Assembly: GCF_950023065.1 (NCBI RefSeq)
Contig: NC_088680.1
Location: 18,030,559-18,094,558, forward strand
Length of the DNA stretch: 64,000 bases
DNA from: Planococcus citri
Lineage: Eukaryota; Arthropoda; Insecta; Hemiptera; Pseudococcidae
Direction: 5' to 3'
Shown: positions 24,419-36,817 of the stretch, piece by piece
Position numbering within the stretch: position 1 is the first letter of the stretch
Layout of the letters: each line of letters begins with the position of its first letter
Notes under the pieces: model-generated
Seen by the model: the letters and a program-made list of their open reading frames with translations, nothing else
The model's database searches: none
What the model was told of the DNA's origin: nothing
Translations under genes and position numbers: made by a program

Positions 24419-27400
24419 AACACATTCAGGTATCCGTTGAGTCACTATATCTTCTCTCGCTGATTAATGAAATTTTCATCTGTTAGGACAACATTTCATG
24501 TTTTCAAAAAGAACCTGCGGTATGAAGAGACCTTATTTTTGGAAATTTCAGCAAAACAACATTATTTTTGATATTATGAGAAGTCAATTTTTCTACTGTT
24601 TAACTTTGGTCAGCGAATCAAATTTATAATTCAAGAAGTAAAAACTCATTGATTTTTCCAACTTACACAAATATTCCCCAACTTTTTCTAATCTACTCAA
24701 TTACCGCCCCCCCTCTTTGGCAGGCCTCTGATAATTTCATCTTTTGATTCATCCGTAGACAAATTTTTATGTTGGATTCTCATGGTGAAATCAATGCCAT
24801 TGCCACATCCCATTTTCTTTACAAATTTTTGAGCTAAAGCAGCTCTTGGGATTTCCTGAGTTCTACTCTACTTGGCAATACTCATAATATCAGAATACAA
24901 CTCGTAAATGATCTAGATCTGTTCTCTTCAAAAATACACAAGTCTATAGCTACCAAATGTCTTATGAGTAGATACTGACTGTGTCAATTTTTTTCCAAAT
25001 GGGATAAATTTTCAAATAAGTAGGGGAGGGAAAGACTTGGACAAATTTTACTTTTTTTAATTTTGCGTTGCCTCCATTTATGGGAATTTTGGACTAGAGA
25101 AAGATGTTTTTTCAAAAATTCAACATTTTTCCAACATTTCGGTTCAATTTTTAAATTCTTACCTCAAACGGGTAGGTACCTAACTACAGAGAAATTGAAT
25201 TTTAAAAAAACCTAGTTTCATCCAAGTCCTTTCTAAAGGCTGGGAGGTTTTGGACAACATAAATGAACATGTACTTACTTATCATACAAATATCATTTAA
25301 AAGTTCACAAATATGTCGGGTGAACATCAAAACGCATTATTATGGCGTACAAATGGTTTTGGCGGTCGAATTTGAAGTTTGTATGCATTTGAATTTACAG
25401 ACCATCTTTTAGCGGCGGAAAACCATATACGTAGTCCAAGTGCTGTTTTGTGAACTTTGATCTCACAAAGGTAGGAAGGTACCAACTAATTTGCCATTTT
25501 TGACCTTGATTACAATGATTACTTTGCCTAAAAAATTCTACGATAAGTTTTTCTTATTTTCCATGAAAAAAAAAAAAAAAAAAAAAAAAAACGATAAGCC
25601 AATCACCAATGGAAACTTTTTTTTCGAACCTGTGTCATCTATAATGATAATTGATATGAAACAAAAATCAATCTCAGATACTGTTGTGCAAAATTAAATA
25701 TAACAGGCAGTATCAAGCTTAGAGGAGCATGCTCATCGTTGAGTACCCGGGATATGTTATCCTGGGCCCCTTGTTGACCCACAGCTTCCATTTGGTGGGC
25801 ATTGATCTGAGCTGGAGACAGTTTTCATGGAATAAAATGTAAAAGCTCACTGAATTAGGTAAAGAATTTATTGTAATTCTGAAAAGAAATTCATTTCTTG
25901 AGAAAACAGCAGAGCCCTTTCTTTCATTTTCTAACAATGAATGAAGTGCTTCGTCTTGGACAGAAAAATGTAAAGATAGTTTTTAGGACAAATTGAAACT
26001 TCCATGTTCAGAATTTTTGATGAAAATTTAAATTCTGGATTTCTCAAGTTCATGAATCATAATTCATATTGGTCTGCTTTTTATTTTAGTTCTTACAAAG
26101 GAAGAGTTGGGCAAACCTCTTTGAAAATGATTTTTCAATTTTTATTTTTAAAAGATCTATAAAAATGACCAATTTTTACTGTTTTGAAAAATAAGTACAT
26201 AAATGGTCAAAAATGTAAATGATTCATTTAAAAAAAGTGTCCAAATCCTCCCATACATCAGGTTTTTGAAAAACATCAATTACCTACTATACACATCTAT
26301 TCGCTATACCAGCAATATCTTCGAGCTAAATTACATAAAAAAAACTTCCCTATTGTTGTATAGTTGTCTGTATCACTTCCCTTTTCCACCCAGATGAAAA
26401 ATATTTAAAAAAATTAAAAACCATGAAACATCAAAACTCGTTGGAAAAATTCATGAAAAAAATTTGAAATAACATTTATTAGTTAGTGATCAACTTCTAC
26501 TATATCTGCTTTTAGGTATGCATGGTTGCCACATTTCATATATACAGGCAAACTAGGGCAATTGTTCGAATCCACTCACTGTCCAAGTACTCCCCAGTCA
26601 CCCCTAAATCCTAATTAATTGGCAAACAAATTTTTCAATAACTTAATACCTAAGTAAATAAAAAATAATATATTTCAAAAAAATAAATGAATGATTTTCT
26701 GTGAAAGTTTAACAATTCTTTGAACCATCTCTTTTAGGGATGAAAAAATATTGAATTTTGGGTTCACTTATGCGGCCACATTGCTCATGGGCAGTTTCAA
26801 ATTTTACCCTTTCCTGCCCCTCCCCTTCAGGAAAACAAAAATCAGAAGTCGCAACTTGAACTATAGGTACTTACTTTTTTTTACACAATCAAGATTTTGT
26901 AATTTCTTGATAAAAATGATTAGGTAGGTACTTATATACTTGGGTTGAGAAAAAAGACCAACAAATTCCAATACAAAAAAAAAATGGTTTTTGAAAAATA
27001 GTTCAAACGCAATTATTTTCAAATAAAAATAAAAAAATTTTTAAAACAAATTTTTACTTAGAAAATTTTTTAAAAAATGTTTTGATATAGTTAATTCATG
27101 CATAACTGACATCAAATGGTAAAGATATTAATCCCTACCTATGGTGGTGAGTTTTTTCCATTTATTCTCTAAGGGAAGAATAAATGTATAATTGCCTGGT
27201 TAGCTCACTGGAGAGGCTTTTAGACGTTATGCTGAACTAGTAAGTATATGCAAAGTTATCTTGTAAAGAAAGAAATCAATTCAGACATTACAACAAATTA
27301 AAATCATTTTATTAAAACGTAATTTACATAGACAACATTTATTCTTTTTACAAACAATACAGGTTGCCTAAGGATCGTTTTAAGACAGAATTACACATTT

Positions 27401-27671
27401 TTACATCTTAGTACAATAATTATGTAGCAATTGTTGCATCGTAACCATAAAAGCCAGAGAATAGTTCCGATGAGTAAAATAATGTTTTTTCCAAAGAAAC
27501 AGGATGTAATTTTTGTTTAATTCCATTTGAGTAAAATGAATAATATAAATTATATTGGTCAAGTCTACAGCCCTCAGAGATTGTAAACTTGACCATTAAC
27601 ACTAAATAATCGCTATGATTAAATTAATGAGAAATGAGTAAGTTACTTGAACTTACTTACCAAACTATACT
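24419..27671. other. Intergenic, no gene recognised
   Basis: AT-rich DNA with a 27-base A run near 25565-25590. A GC-richer piece at about 25730-25830 encodes nothing I recognise. At 27194-27240 the text GCCTGGTTAGCTCACTGGAG resembles a tRNA A-box, but no B-box or clover-leaf follows. No supported gene. Confidence 0.45.
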
Positions 27672-28593
27672 TAAGGTAAGTGCAGCTAATTACGCCACAT
27701 TGGCAATTACCCCACTACTGCAGTTCTCATAGTAAACGGGTAGATGGCGCCGTGTGATGATTTTTAGGTGATTGTACTGTTGAAGCCAAGGTAGGAAAAC
27801 CAAAAATATCACCGGACCGGATAATTTTCTGATCTGTGGCTCGCTTTTTTGTAAATTTGATGCCAAAAAAAAACGTCATGTTAAATTGACCACAGTTTGG
27901 AAACGTGCTGTAATTTGTAATAAGGGGGCGAAAAAAAATTTTGAAGATATGTTTCCTGTAGTAAATTTAATGACGATTTCAATGTGATAAACAGTTTTTT
28001 GTCATTTCTCAATGTAAGTATCAAAATGTTGAAAAATATACAAAAGTACCAATGTTGAAAATTACGCCACTTTAACAACACTCTTTCAGGACTTTCACAT
28101 ATTTGACCAAAATGCTAAGAAATAATTTTTAGCAATGTTTTTATCAATAATTTTAAATGATTTTTTTTTGTGGTGGGGGAGAGTGGCGGAATTACCTGCA
28201 TATGTTGATGAATACACCACTTTGGTGAATAATTTTCAGAAATGGAGGGGTGGGATAGGGGGAGGGGTAATGGAAAACATTTTTTTTAGGGAAAGGAAGC
28301 CAATAAGATGCCCAAAATGCCAAATGATTTTTACCAATGTTTTCATAGATTTTAAATAGTTTTTTGGGGTGTGGCATAATTACCTGCACCTGTTGATAAT
28401 TACGCCACTTTTGAAAAAAAATTTTAGGAGATTGGCGGTATTGGGGGAGGGGTAAGAAAAATTTTTTTTTCGTGAAAGGTAGCTAATAAGATGTACTTTG
28501 AGGTGGTTCATTCACATTTTTGCCAAAGATGCATTTTAACCCCACTAAATGACCTCAAACCTTAGGGTGGCGTAATTACCTGCACTTACCTTA
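27672..28593. mobile_element. 922-bp non-autonomous DNA element with TAAGG termini (hAT-like)
   Basis: The left end reads TAAGGTAAGTGCAGCTAATT, and the right end is its inverted partner with one mismatch across 27 bases (TAAGGTAAGTGCAGGTAATT when reversed). The TAAGG start fits the YARNG pattern described for hAT termini. Flanking octamers ACTATACT and CTTACACT agree at five of eight positions, so a target duplication is only suggested. Inside, the terminal word AATTACGCCAC or its complement recurs several times (about 28060, 28180, 28370 and 28400). The body also holds an isolated TAGATGGCGCC. No transposase frame. Confidence 0.75.
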
Positions 28594-29377
28594 CTTACAC
28601 TTTTTCCATCACTTTCCTGGGCCTTACCAATACTAAAGGCATCGATGGAACTTAATTAAATGAGGCACATTTCAACTCTTTGCATAGCCCGTACCTGACT
28701 GGTTCAGGGTGAACTACCAAAAAGACACAAATTATTGACCATCGGATCCATGGTCAAATTAAAAACGAATCAACCACACGCGATGGTGGTGAAGCTTAAA
28801 GGGGTAGACCGCGAATAAAATCATCATTTTAATGAAATATTTCTCCTCGTGAGGTTGGAAATATTATGATTAAAAACGCGACAGTACAGACATTGCGACG
28901 AGGTTACCATTTACTGCAGGTTCAGGAGCCAAGTGATTTTTGGCGCTAAAACGATTTCTTATATAGAAAAATGGGTCAAATAGGCACCTCCCCCATGGTC
29001 ACATGGTGTAAAAGGGATAGAAATGCTCGCGGTGTCGGCAAATCTCAAAGAGAAGCCGGGACCTGTCAATAAGCGAGCATTCTTTGCAATAAATTTACAT
29101 AATAAATTGCCTATTTTCCCTATTTCGGACAATAAACGTCATAGGAGTAGCAGAACCCTGTCAAATAAATAATATTGAAAATAAGAAGGGTTCTCCTACC
29201 TCTGACGTCAAATGTACAAATATGCGAGTATTCTAACTCTTTAAAATACTTACACACCCCGGTTGGCAAAACGGTATTTTTTAGACAGTGCATCTGAATA
29301 GGGATATGACCACATATCAGTCAGAATGTATTTTCTGACTGCCAAAACAGCAATATCTGACTGCGGTTCTGAGTGTG
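28594..29377. other. Intergenic, no gene recognised
   Basis: Relatively complex sequence without a recognisable frame or RNA. The last ~100 bases belong to an older, partly symmetrical TCTGACTG-rich sequence that continues at 29649. Confidence 0.4.
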
Positions 29378-29385
29378 GATCTGAC

Positions 29386-29648
29386 TAAGGAACTAAATAC
29401 CAGGTATGGAAATACGCCATCTTTGGATATAGATTTCGTAGTTTTGACGGTGATGTGATTTTTTCATTTCAGTCATATAAAGAAATGAAATCAAAAAAAT
29501 GGTGGGAAAATGTTTATTTTGTGTATTAAAATGAATATGAAGTAAAAAAATAATGTAAATTGGCGGTATTATTAATAAATTGAGTCCTTAAAATTTTTTT
29601 TCTATATCCAAAGATGGCGTATTTCCATACCTGGTATTTAGTTCCTTA
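29386..29648. mobile_element. 263-bp MITE, hAT-like, with perfect 8-bp target duplication
   Basis: Terminal inverted repeats of about 52 bp start TAAGGAACTAAATACCAGGT and include ACGCCATCTTTGGATATAG. The octamer GATCTGAC directly precedes (29378-29385) and follows (29649-29656) the element. An 8-bp duplication and a TAAGG end both point to the hAT superfamily. The ~160-bp interior is AT-rich and has no coding capacity. It interrupts a pre-existing palindrome: with the element and one octamer removed, the flanks form a perfect 24-bp palindrome centred on CTAG. Confidence 0.93.
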
Positions 29649-31370
29649 GATCTGACTAGTCAGATCCACGCTCAGATCTTCACTCAGTCTTCTGATGAGT
29701 CAGTGCCATCTTGGAATATCAAAAAAATACTTGTTTCTGATTGGTTGATTGTAGTCAGACTGCGAATCATCACCAGAAATGTGCCAATTGGGACGTTTCC
29801 ATATTATAAGGGGTAAGTAAAATAGGCATCACTCTAAGGGGTACTTAATGTAAGTATCGCCTTAGATGATGCAGGCCAACTACACTATGTCAGTTTTTTT
29901 CCTGTTTTTATAGGAAAGAATTAGCGACTGGAAAGAAAAGTATTTCTAAAAAAAACGCAATAAAAGAAAAAAACGCGAAAAATGGCTTCCCCGAGGGAAC
30001 TACTGAAATTATTTTGCTCGAGACTGTTCCTATTTTTGGAGTTCTGAACAAACGTGGTTTGTTCAGAAATGATTTTTCGCCATTTCTGAATGACTCTTTT
30101 TCTTCTTTTTATTTAGTAAATATACAATATACCTATTACTTTATCAATTTTTAAAAAAATGATACTTGATTGTAAATTTTTTTACCAAACCCTGAGCGGG
30201 AAAAAAATGACCAATATTTTGCCTATGACGCAGGGTTGTACAGAAACGTACAAGTATACTTTCAAACTTTTAAAAAAAGTTTTTAAAGGTTTTTTTTCTT
30301 GTTTAAAAATTAAAAATTATAATATTGTGTTTAAAACATGTTTTATTAAAATAAGTATACAAATTCATTTTGTTTGGATTCAGTTTTTCAAATATCCGTT
30401 ATCCAGTCCAAGGCTCTCGAGAAATATTGAAAAATTGAAATCAAAACGCATTTTGTAAAAGTACAGGAAGAAAAATGAACAGCTCATGAACATTCAACAG
30501 CACTGCCCGTGGTGAGTGTAGCCAGTGTAGGGAATTGAGATACTGTTTCGGAGAGTTGGGCCCGACAAAGGGTTCGATTCGCTGGACTGTTGAGAGTGCG
30601 CGAAGAGCGGATGTCGATCTGGATTTTTATGCTTTGTTAGAATCTACATAGTTAAATGTGTAAGGTCTTTCCGTCATCGTATTGCGTAAAGAAAATAAAT
30701 AACTAAACATTGATGTATTAAAATGATTAGCATCAAACTTTCTAGGAATGTGTCTTAGTCATCATTGGTCGAATGGGAGATGACTGGGTTAGTTGAATTT
30801 TGGTACTGAGTGAAGAGTCAGGTACAGGTGAGTTGTTACTATATTACGTATTATAAGTTAGTTTACAGGAGTCGATTCAGGTGAGTGGTTATTTAATTAA
30901 TTAGGTACTTATTAATTAAGATTAGCTTATTTGCGTCAAATTATGAGATATGAGACAAGTGACGAGCGAAATTGTCGAGCATTCACGCTGTTTTACGATG
31001 CAATTTGTCGAGACATTAATATTAGGACCCCCCCCCTGTCCATCTACTTTTTATGTACATATGTTGATGTTGTATCATTTTTGTTTGTATATTTTTTATA
31101 TTTTTTTAAAATTGAAAATTTGTATCAACACATGTTATTATTATTCGTGTATTTTTGTAATGACCAATCATGGTTTTTCACTGTCGAGCGGTCGGCAGTG
31201 TTTTTTATTCCAGATTGGTCAATGTGTTGTAGAATTAAGTTTGTATTGATTTCTTTGCCGTTGAAAAAATTGAAACGATTTTCGTTTTTGTGTTGTTTTA
31301 TTTCATTTCATTTTGTGTTTCGAAACTTGACGAATTCGTTGAATAGACGAACAATGGCTATTTTTCATTG
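29649..31370. other. Intergenic; right half of interrupted palindrome, then unassigned DNA
   Basis: Bases to about 29790 are rich in TCAGTC/GACTGA words symmetrical with 29300-29377. Bases 30480-30700 are more complex, with an AATAAA near 30695, and could be a fragment of a retroelement or transcript. Open frames at 30931-31371 are unsupported by any motif. Confidence 0.4.
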
Positions 31371-32016
31371 AACCTCCTCTTCAAGAGCCCACTCTTGGGG
31401 GTTTTTGCCAAAATAATATCAAATTTGTACTCGGGCGTTTCTAAAACACTATTTTGATGTGCGATATGATATTTAGGCCTATTTTTGATTTTTAAACCTC
31501 CCCCCTCTGAAGCCCATTTTGTGGTATACGCCGAAATTACATCAAATTCGTTCTCGGGAGCTTCAAAAACATTGATTTTGATGTGCCACGTAATATTTGG
31601 GCCCTTTTTGAAGTTCTGAACCTCCCCTTTAGAAGCCCCTTTTGAGGGTTTCGCCAAAATGATGAAAAATTCGTGTTTGGGAGCATCAAAAACATATATT
31701 CTGATATGTCACGTGATATATAGGGCAATTTAGGAATTCGAACCTCCTCTTTAGAAGCTTTCTTTTAGGGCTCACTTCGAAATGATACCAAATTCGTACT
31801 GAGGAGCCTCGTAAACATACATTTTGATATGTCACTTGAAATTTGTGGTAACTTTTGGATTTTGGACCTCCCCTTCTAAAGCCCATTTCGGGGGTTTCGC
31901 CAAAATGCCATCAAGTTCGTGTTCAGTAGCGTCAAAAACATCTATTTCGATATGTATCGTAATATTCAGACCGATTTTGGAATTTTGAACCTCCTCCGAA
32001 ATAATACCAAATTCGT
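31371..32016. repeat. Tandem array, 122-124-bp unit, five full copies plus a partial
   Basis: The AACCTCC anchor starts at 31371, 31495, 31619, 31741, 31865 (GACCTCC) and 31988, so the period is 124, 124, 122, 124 and 123. Each unit carries GAAGCCC, GGGTTTCGCC-type, CAAATTCGT, TC(A)AAAACAT and GATATGTCACGTGATAT-like words in the same order. Three reverse frames (31358-31886) are the same unit read out of register and not proteins. The constancy of period suggests relatively recent amplification. Confidence 0.95.
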
Positions 32017-32352
32017 AATCTGTGTCCTGAAATAATTACGATAAAACATACTTTAAAAGGTAATTACCTCGAATAAGCATAAGACATAGGACATGGTAGT
32101 TAAGAAGTAATAATGACTTTATATTCGTGAATTTGCGTCCTCAAATTGGAATAAGACGTCGTTAAAAGGTAACAATTACTTTAAATTCGTAATCAGTGAT
32201 CTCAAACTGGCAAACATAAATTAATTCGAGATAATTCCATCAAGAAACTGTGAATTACCGATGAAAATAAATACATTTGCCCCTGCGAAGTACACGATAG
32301 GCAACCAATTCGACGCTTACTGAAGTTAGCGAAAAATATCAGGAATACAGAC
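32017..32352. other. Intergenic with loosely repeated words
   Basis: ATTCGTGAATTTGCG/ATTCGTAATCAGTGA-type phrases are spaced about 70-85 bases apart (32035-32220), a decayed short tandem repeat. No gene. Confidence 0.45.
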
Positions 32353-32634
32353 ACGCAGCGCCATCTATCGGAATAAAACAAAAACTACATCGAGTTTTAA
32401 AATTTCATAAAATGAAGACTGGATATGCGCGTGGCGCTATCTATCGGAATATTTCGGAATCACGTCGAATACCAGCGATAGAATGTGTTTTTCGATGTTC
32501 TGTTTTGAGAAGTTCCAAACTATTCCGATAGATGGTGCCACGCGCATATCTAGTTCTCAGTTCGTGAAATTTCAATCCTAGAAATTTAAAAACAGAACGA
32601 AGTTTCTGCTTTATTCCGATAGATGGCGCTACGC
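32353..32634. repeat. Inverted repeat carrying four CGATAGATGGCGC-type words
   Basis: The word GCGCCATCTATCGG lies at 32358-32371, and a variant GCGCTATCTATCGG at 32434-32447. The reverse orientation follows at 32525-32539 (variant) and 32616-32629 (exact). Between paired words the arms also match (TATGCGCGTGGC with its complement; AAACAGAA/TTCTGTTT-like text). The result is an imperfect palindrome with a centre near 32490. Confidence 0.85.
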
Positions 32635-34134
32635 GTTTGATGAAGATTCGAACCAAATGTTATCATATTTTTTAGCTATCTTTAGCCAGGTCGTATTGGT
32701 TGCATATCGTGAATTTCGCAGGCGAAATTTCCGCATATTTAAAAATACGATATTTACGATGATTTAAAGTCGCAGATCACGATTTTAATACTATTATAGC
32801 ATTTTCATTGGATCGCATATTTTTCATCATTTTGCGAATTAAATACCTAATATTGCAAAATTGAACAAACAAAACACATCGGATATTATTCAAAACTATA
32901 TATTTACATAATTACAAAATTCATTTTTTGAAAAAAAATTTCACTGTACACGTAATAAATCATATAAAACAATTTAATTAGCGATTAAGCCACATAATCA
33001 CACATGTAAAATAATATCCTTTCGTATTGTCACTTTTAATTTTCGATTTAAAACTTTCCTCTATTTGAAAATAGAAAAATTATACGATAAAGCATCTCGT
33101 AAATCGTTCTTTAAAGCTCATTACAGTCGTTACATTCAACAAAGTAAAATTTATATACGTAAAAAAAATCATCAGAATCGGCGTAATTACCATTTTACAA
33201 CAATAATAATATTATTTCATTTCTTTATGGCACACGAACCATGACATTGACATCGCACTATATCGCTAATTTAAAAGTTAAAAACAAAAAAAAAAAAAAT
33301 ACGTAATAAAATTATTAGGTATTCTTACATGCGATATTTCTAATATCGCGTTTAGTTCATTTTTTATACAAAAAAAAAAAAAAATGAAATAATTAAAATA
33401 AACGCTTAAAAACTATGCTTGGTAACACTTAACCAGACGATAAGTTGAACATACTACATCGGTTATATTAATTTTAAAATTATTTTAAAAGCGTCAAAAA
33501 AATTGGTTTCTATAAAATTTGGAGAAAAAAATGTTTCACAATGATACGAATTACTAATTAATATTATGGAATGTAAATAAATCCGTCTAAAAATTATAGT
33601 TTGTACTTCAAACATTAAATTCGAAATACATAGTTTTTCTTTTCATCTTTTTTTTTTTTTAAAGAAAATGACTATTTCATCATTATGTTATCGTCTTCAT
33701 GATATTAACTCACGTCACACACTCACACTCGTACACAAAAATAACTAAAACATAATCGAGATCATCAACATAATTAAAAAAATTATAAAATATATAAATT
33801 AATGTTTCGCGTATACTAGAAAAAAATATCCATTTGAATTTATTAAGCACAGAATAATGCACGTAACAAGGACGAGTAGGTATAACAGAAGATGGCGAAT
33901 AGTAGCTCTTTCAAAAAAAAAAAAAAACCAATAAAAAACAGGAGGTAAAAAAACGAACGATATTTTCCTTCAATAGTTGAAAAAATAATGTTTTTTTCGA
34001 ATTAAAATCACGTTCAAATTACATCGTAATTAGAAAAGAGGAGAAAAATATGAATTTTTCATTTTTAGCGTGTTTCGAACTATACAAACGAATTTTAGGA
34101 AGGTTACAATTTATTGTTATGCTATAATTTATGA
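32635..34134. other. Intergenic, AT-rich
   Basis: No gene was recognised. Contains poly-A and poly-T tracts and, at 33567-33690, the reversed relic described separately. Confidence 0.5.
33567..33690 (-). repeat. Reversed single relic of the 11150-12740 array unit
   Basis: Read on the minus strand it gives ATGATGAAATAGTCATTTTC, then TTTCGAATTTAATGTTTGAAG, then AGACGGATTTATTTACATTC in the same order as the array units 21 kb away. Only about 125 bp of the unit is present. Confidence 0.85.
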
Positions 34135-35700
34135 GAAAATAGTTCGCGAACGATTCGTTCGCCAAAAATGACTCGATAGATTCCGAACGACCGAATATTC
34201 ACTTGATCATGGAACAAAAAAACAGACGTCAGTTTTCGTGGATTCCTCAAAATAGTAAGAAAGGAGTGACCAGTCGTTCGCGAACGATTCACTGAATTGA
34301 AGTTCAATGTTCACGAACGAAAATTGAACTGTTCGAGAACAGTGGGTCGCGAATGATTTGATTCAAAATACCCAATTTCATCGTTATCGAACGGTTTATC
34401 TTTGAAACCAAATCGTTCGCAAACGATTTAAGATTGTCGAAGACATTCAACGTATACTTGTACTTTAGTTTTCATTTCGATTTTCATGCGGAAAAAATAT
34501 CGTTCGCGAATGATTCGATTCAAAATGGCCCCTTTCATTGATTTGAAAAGACTCATTTAGAATCGAATCGCTCGCAAACGACTTCTGATGAATACAACTC
34601 ATCTCCAAATTTGTCGAAAAATAATTCGTTCGCGAATGATTCATTTGGACTGGATCATCCAAAATAGAAAAACTAAAACTTTTTCGTTTTCCAGCGAATA
34701 ATTTAGAATCGAATCATTCGCGAACGATTTACAATGAACGAAAAAAAACTTCATTAGAAAAGAATTCGTTCTCGAACGATTCGTTCGAAAAATCCAAATC
34801 GACCAAAATGATGAATTTTTTCATTCGATTTAAAACTCACATTTTCGTCGTTTTCTATTAATTGGGTAATTTAGAATCGAATCGTTCGCGAACGAGTTGC
34901 GATGAACTGATGGAAAAAAGTTTTCAGAAGTTGAAATAGCAATGAATCAATTTCGTTCAATTTATAGCACCAAATTTCTCATCGTTTTCCAACGATTCAT
35001 TTGGCATTAAATCATAAGGGGAATTCGTTCGCGAATGAATCAGCTAAAAAATTCAATCGGATCGTTTAAAATTAGAGATTCGTTCATTTGATTCAAAATT
35101 CCTCATTTCATCGTAATTTTTGAACGATTTGGAATCGAAACTTTTGCAAAAGACAACCTTTAATTTCATTAGAATTTTCACTTTTTCAGTTTATAAAAAT
35201 TCGTTTGCGAATGATTCATCCAGAAAAATCTACTTCTGATTCATACTTTGAAAGAAATAAGTTCGCGAATGATTCATTTAAAAATCAAAATTTTCCACGA
35301 TTCAGAATTCGTCTGATTTGATTCAAACTACTCGATGTTTCATCGTTTTCGAGAACGATTCAAGGAGATTTGAATCACTCGCGAACGATTCGTTCATAAA
35401 TGATTCATTTGGAATCCAAGGTCTTCCAAAATACAGAATTTTTCGCTCGATTCAAAAATCAAGATTTGATAATTTCCAAGAAGGCAAAAACGATTTAAAG
35501 AAATCAAATCATTCGCGAACGATTCGATTCAAGTTAAATCGAATCATTCGCGAACGATTCGCGATGAACAAAATCCATCGTTAAAATTTACTATTTCACT
35601 TACAATAAAATAATATAAATTATAGCACAATTCTCAGAACGAGTAAATTCGTTCGCGAATGATTCATTCAGTAAAATGTCGGTCGTCGAAGATTGCAAAT
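34135..35700. repeat. TCGTTCGCGAACGA palindrome array 1 (3' of RGM)
   Basis: About seventeen exact or near matches to the 14-bp perfect palindrome TCGTTCGCGAACGA, usually extended to GAATCGTTCGCGAACGATTC, are scattered at irregular intervals of roughly 30-170 bp. The AT-rich spacers share words such as GATTCAAAATNCCCATTTCATCG and GAATCGAATC. Common variants are CGAATGATT and CGCAAACGA. It ends about 1.1 kb from the RGM stop codon. No protein coding. Confidence 0.9.
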
Positions 35701-36817
35701 TCGTTCGTTTGTTGTCTGAAAAGACGTTCGTCTTCTCACTGCCCAATTTTATCCCCAATTCTACAAGAATTAATCAATAATAAATTACCCGATCTTAATA
35801 AAATTAACTCAAATAATGATCAGTTTCATTCGTTCGTTCGTTCGTTCGTTAGATGTCTAGTCTGTTTAAAAAAATACCTCGCCATTTTTTCACGTCGTCA
35901 AATCGATGAATAATTTTATTTGAACACTCGAGAGGGGAAAAAATATGGAATGACCTTTTTTAAAACCATATAATATTAGTTTGGTGGATTCAGAAAATTC
36001 TTATCTTCACCTCTTCCTCGTCTCAGATTTTCAAGACCAAAATTCGACTCAAATGAAGCAATTTCTGACGAAGCAAAAAAATCATAATCGAAAGCTTTAA
36101 AAATGATTCCTCCCCCCCCCCATGATTCTAAAAACGCCTGCAATTTATTTTTTGCCTAATAAGAAGGACATTTTCGTTCCTTATTTCCTTTCTCAAACAT
36201 TTTCCAACCCAAAATTTCAAAATATAAAATCACATCTTAAAATATCAAGTCTTAAAATCGTATTTTCTCCCTCCCCTTTATATATATATGGCAAAATCGA
36301 CTTCGTCGTGTACTTCCAATCTATTCTCACCAAATAAACCGACTAGTCTCAAAAATATGTACCTACTCATCTCAAACACGTTGCCAAATCTCTAATAAAT
36401 TTTTCTCATCGTCATTTCCCTATTTTTTCCTTCGAGTGTCCAGTACAGAGCTTATCTTTTCGCCATCAATCAATTTAGGTAATCAGGAAGGGAGAGAAGA
36501 GAGAAAGATTGAGAAAAAAATGGAAGAACTTTTACCATACTAAAACGTATTCATCTAAAAAAAAAAAAAACAGGAGGGGTAAATGGAAGATACCGAATGG
36601 AGCCGGAAGAGGATCACATATTAATATAAAACATTTTTAAAAAAATATTACACAAAAAAAAACAAAAAAAGGGGATCAAAAAAATAAAGGGGGAAAAACA
36701 AAAAAAAAACAGGGTCATAATAAAAACTCACGAACGAAAAAATAAAAAGAGTAATCGAAATAAAAACAACAATAAAAACAATAAATAACAACGACCAACG
36801 ACCTACTATTACGGTGT
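35701..36817 (-). other. RGM 3' flank, probable 3' untranslated region
   Basis: Directly downstream of the RGM stop on the minus strand. The strand is T-rich, with no other recognisable gene. Candidate AATAAA signals on the minus strand lie at 36144-36149 and 35915-35920, about 0.67 and 0.90 kb after the stop. Which is used cannot be told from sequence. A (TTCG)n microsatellite at 35829-35850 lies beyond both. Confidence 0.4.
35829..35850. repeat. (TTCG)n microsatellite
   Basis: About five TTCG tetramers in a row. The tetramer is the half-site of the TTCGCGAA palindrome in the neighbouring array, so the two may be related by slippage. Confidence 0.9.

Noticed and set aside
27194..27265. tRNA-like 5' half (GCCTGGTTAGCTCACTGGAG)
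   Set aside because: There is an A-box resemblance only. No B-box (GGTTCRANNCC), no anticodon stem and no closing acceptor stem can be drawn.
30931..31371. 146-residue frame, possible novel membrane protein
   Set aside because: No methionine-led homologue or motif, strong T-richness, and an overlapping second frame equally open. No support beyond length.
31358..31886. Overlapping minus-strand frames with repeated peptide words
   Set aside because: They are the 123-bp tandem repeat translated. Frames shift from unit to unit and no domain is present.
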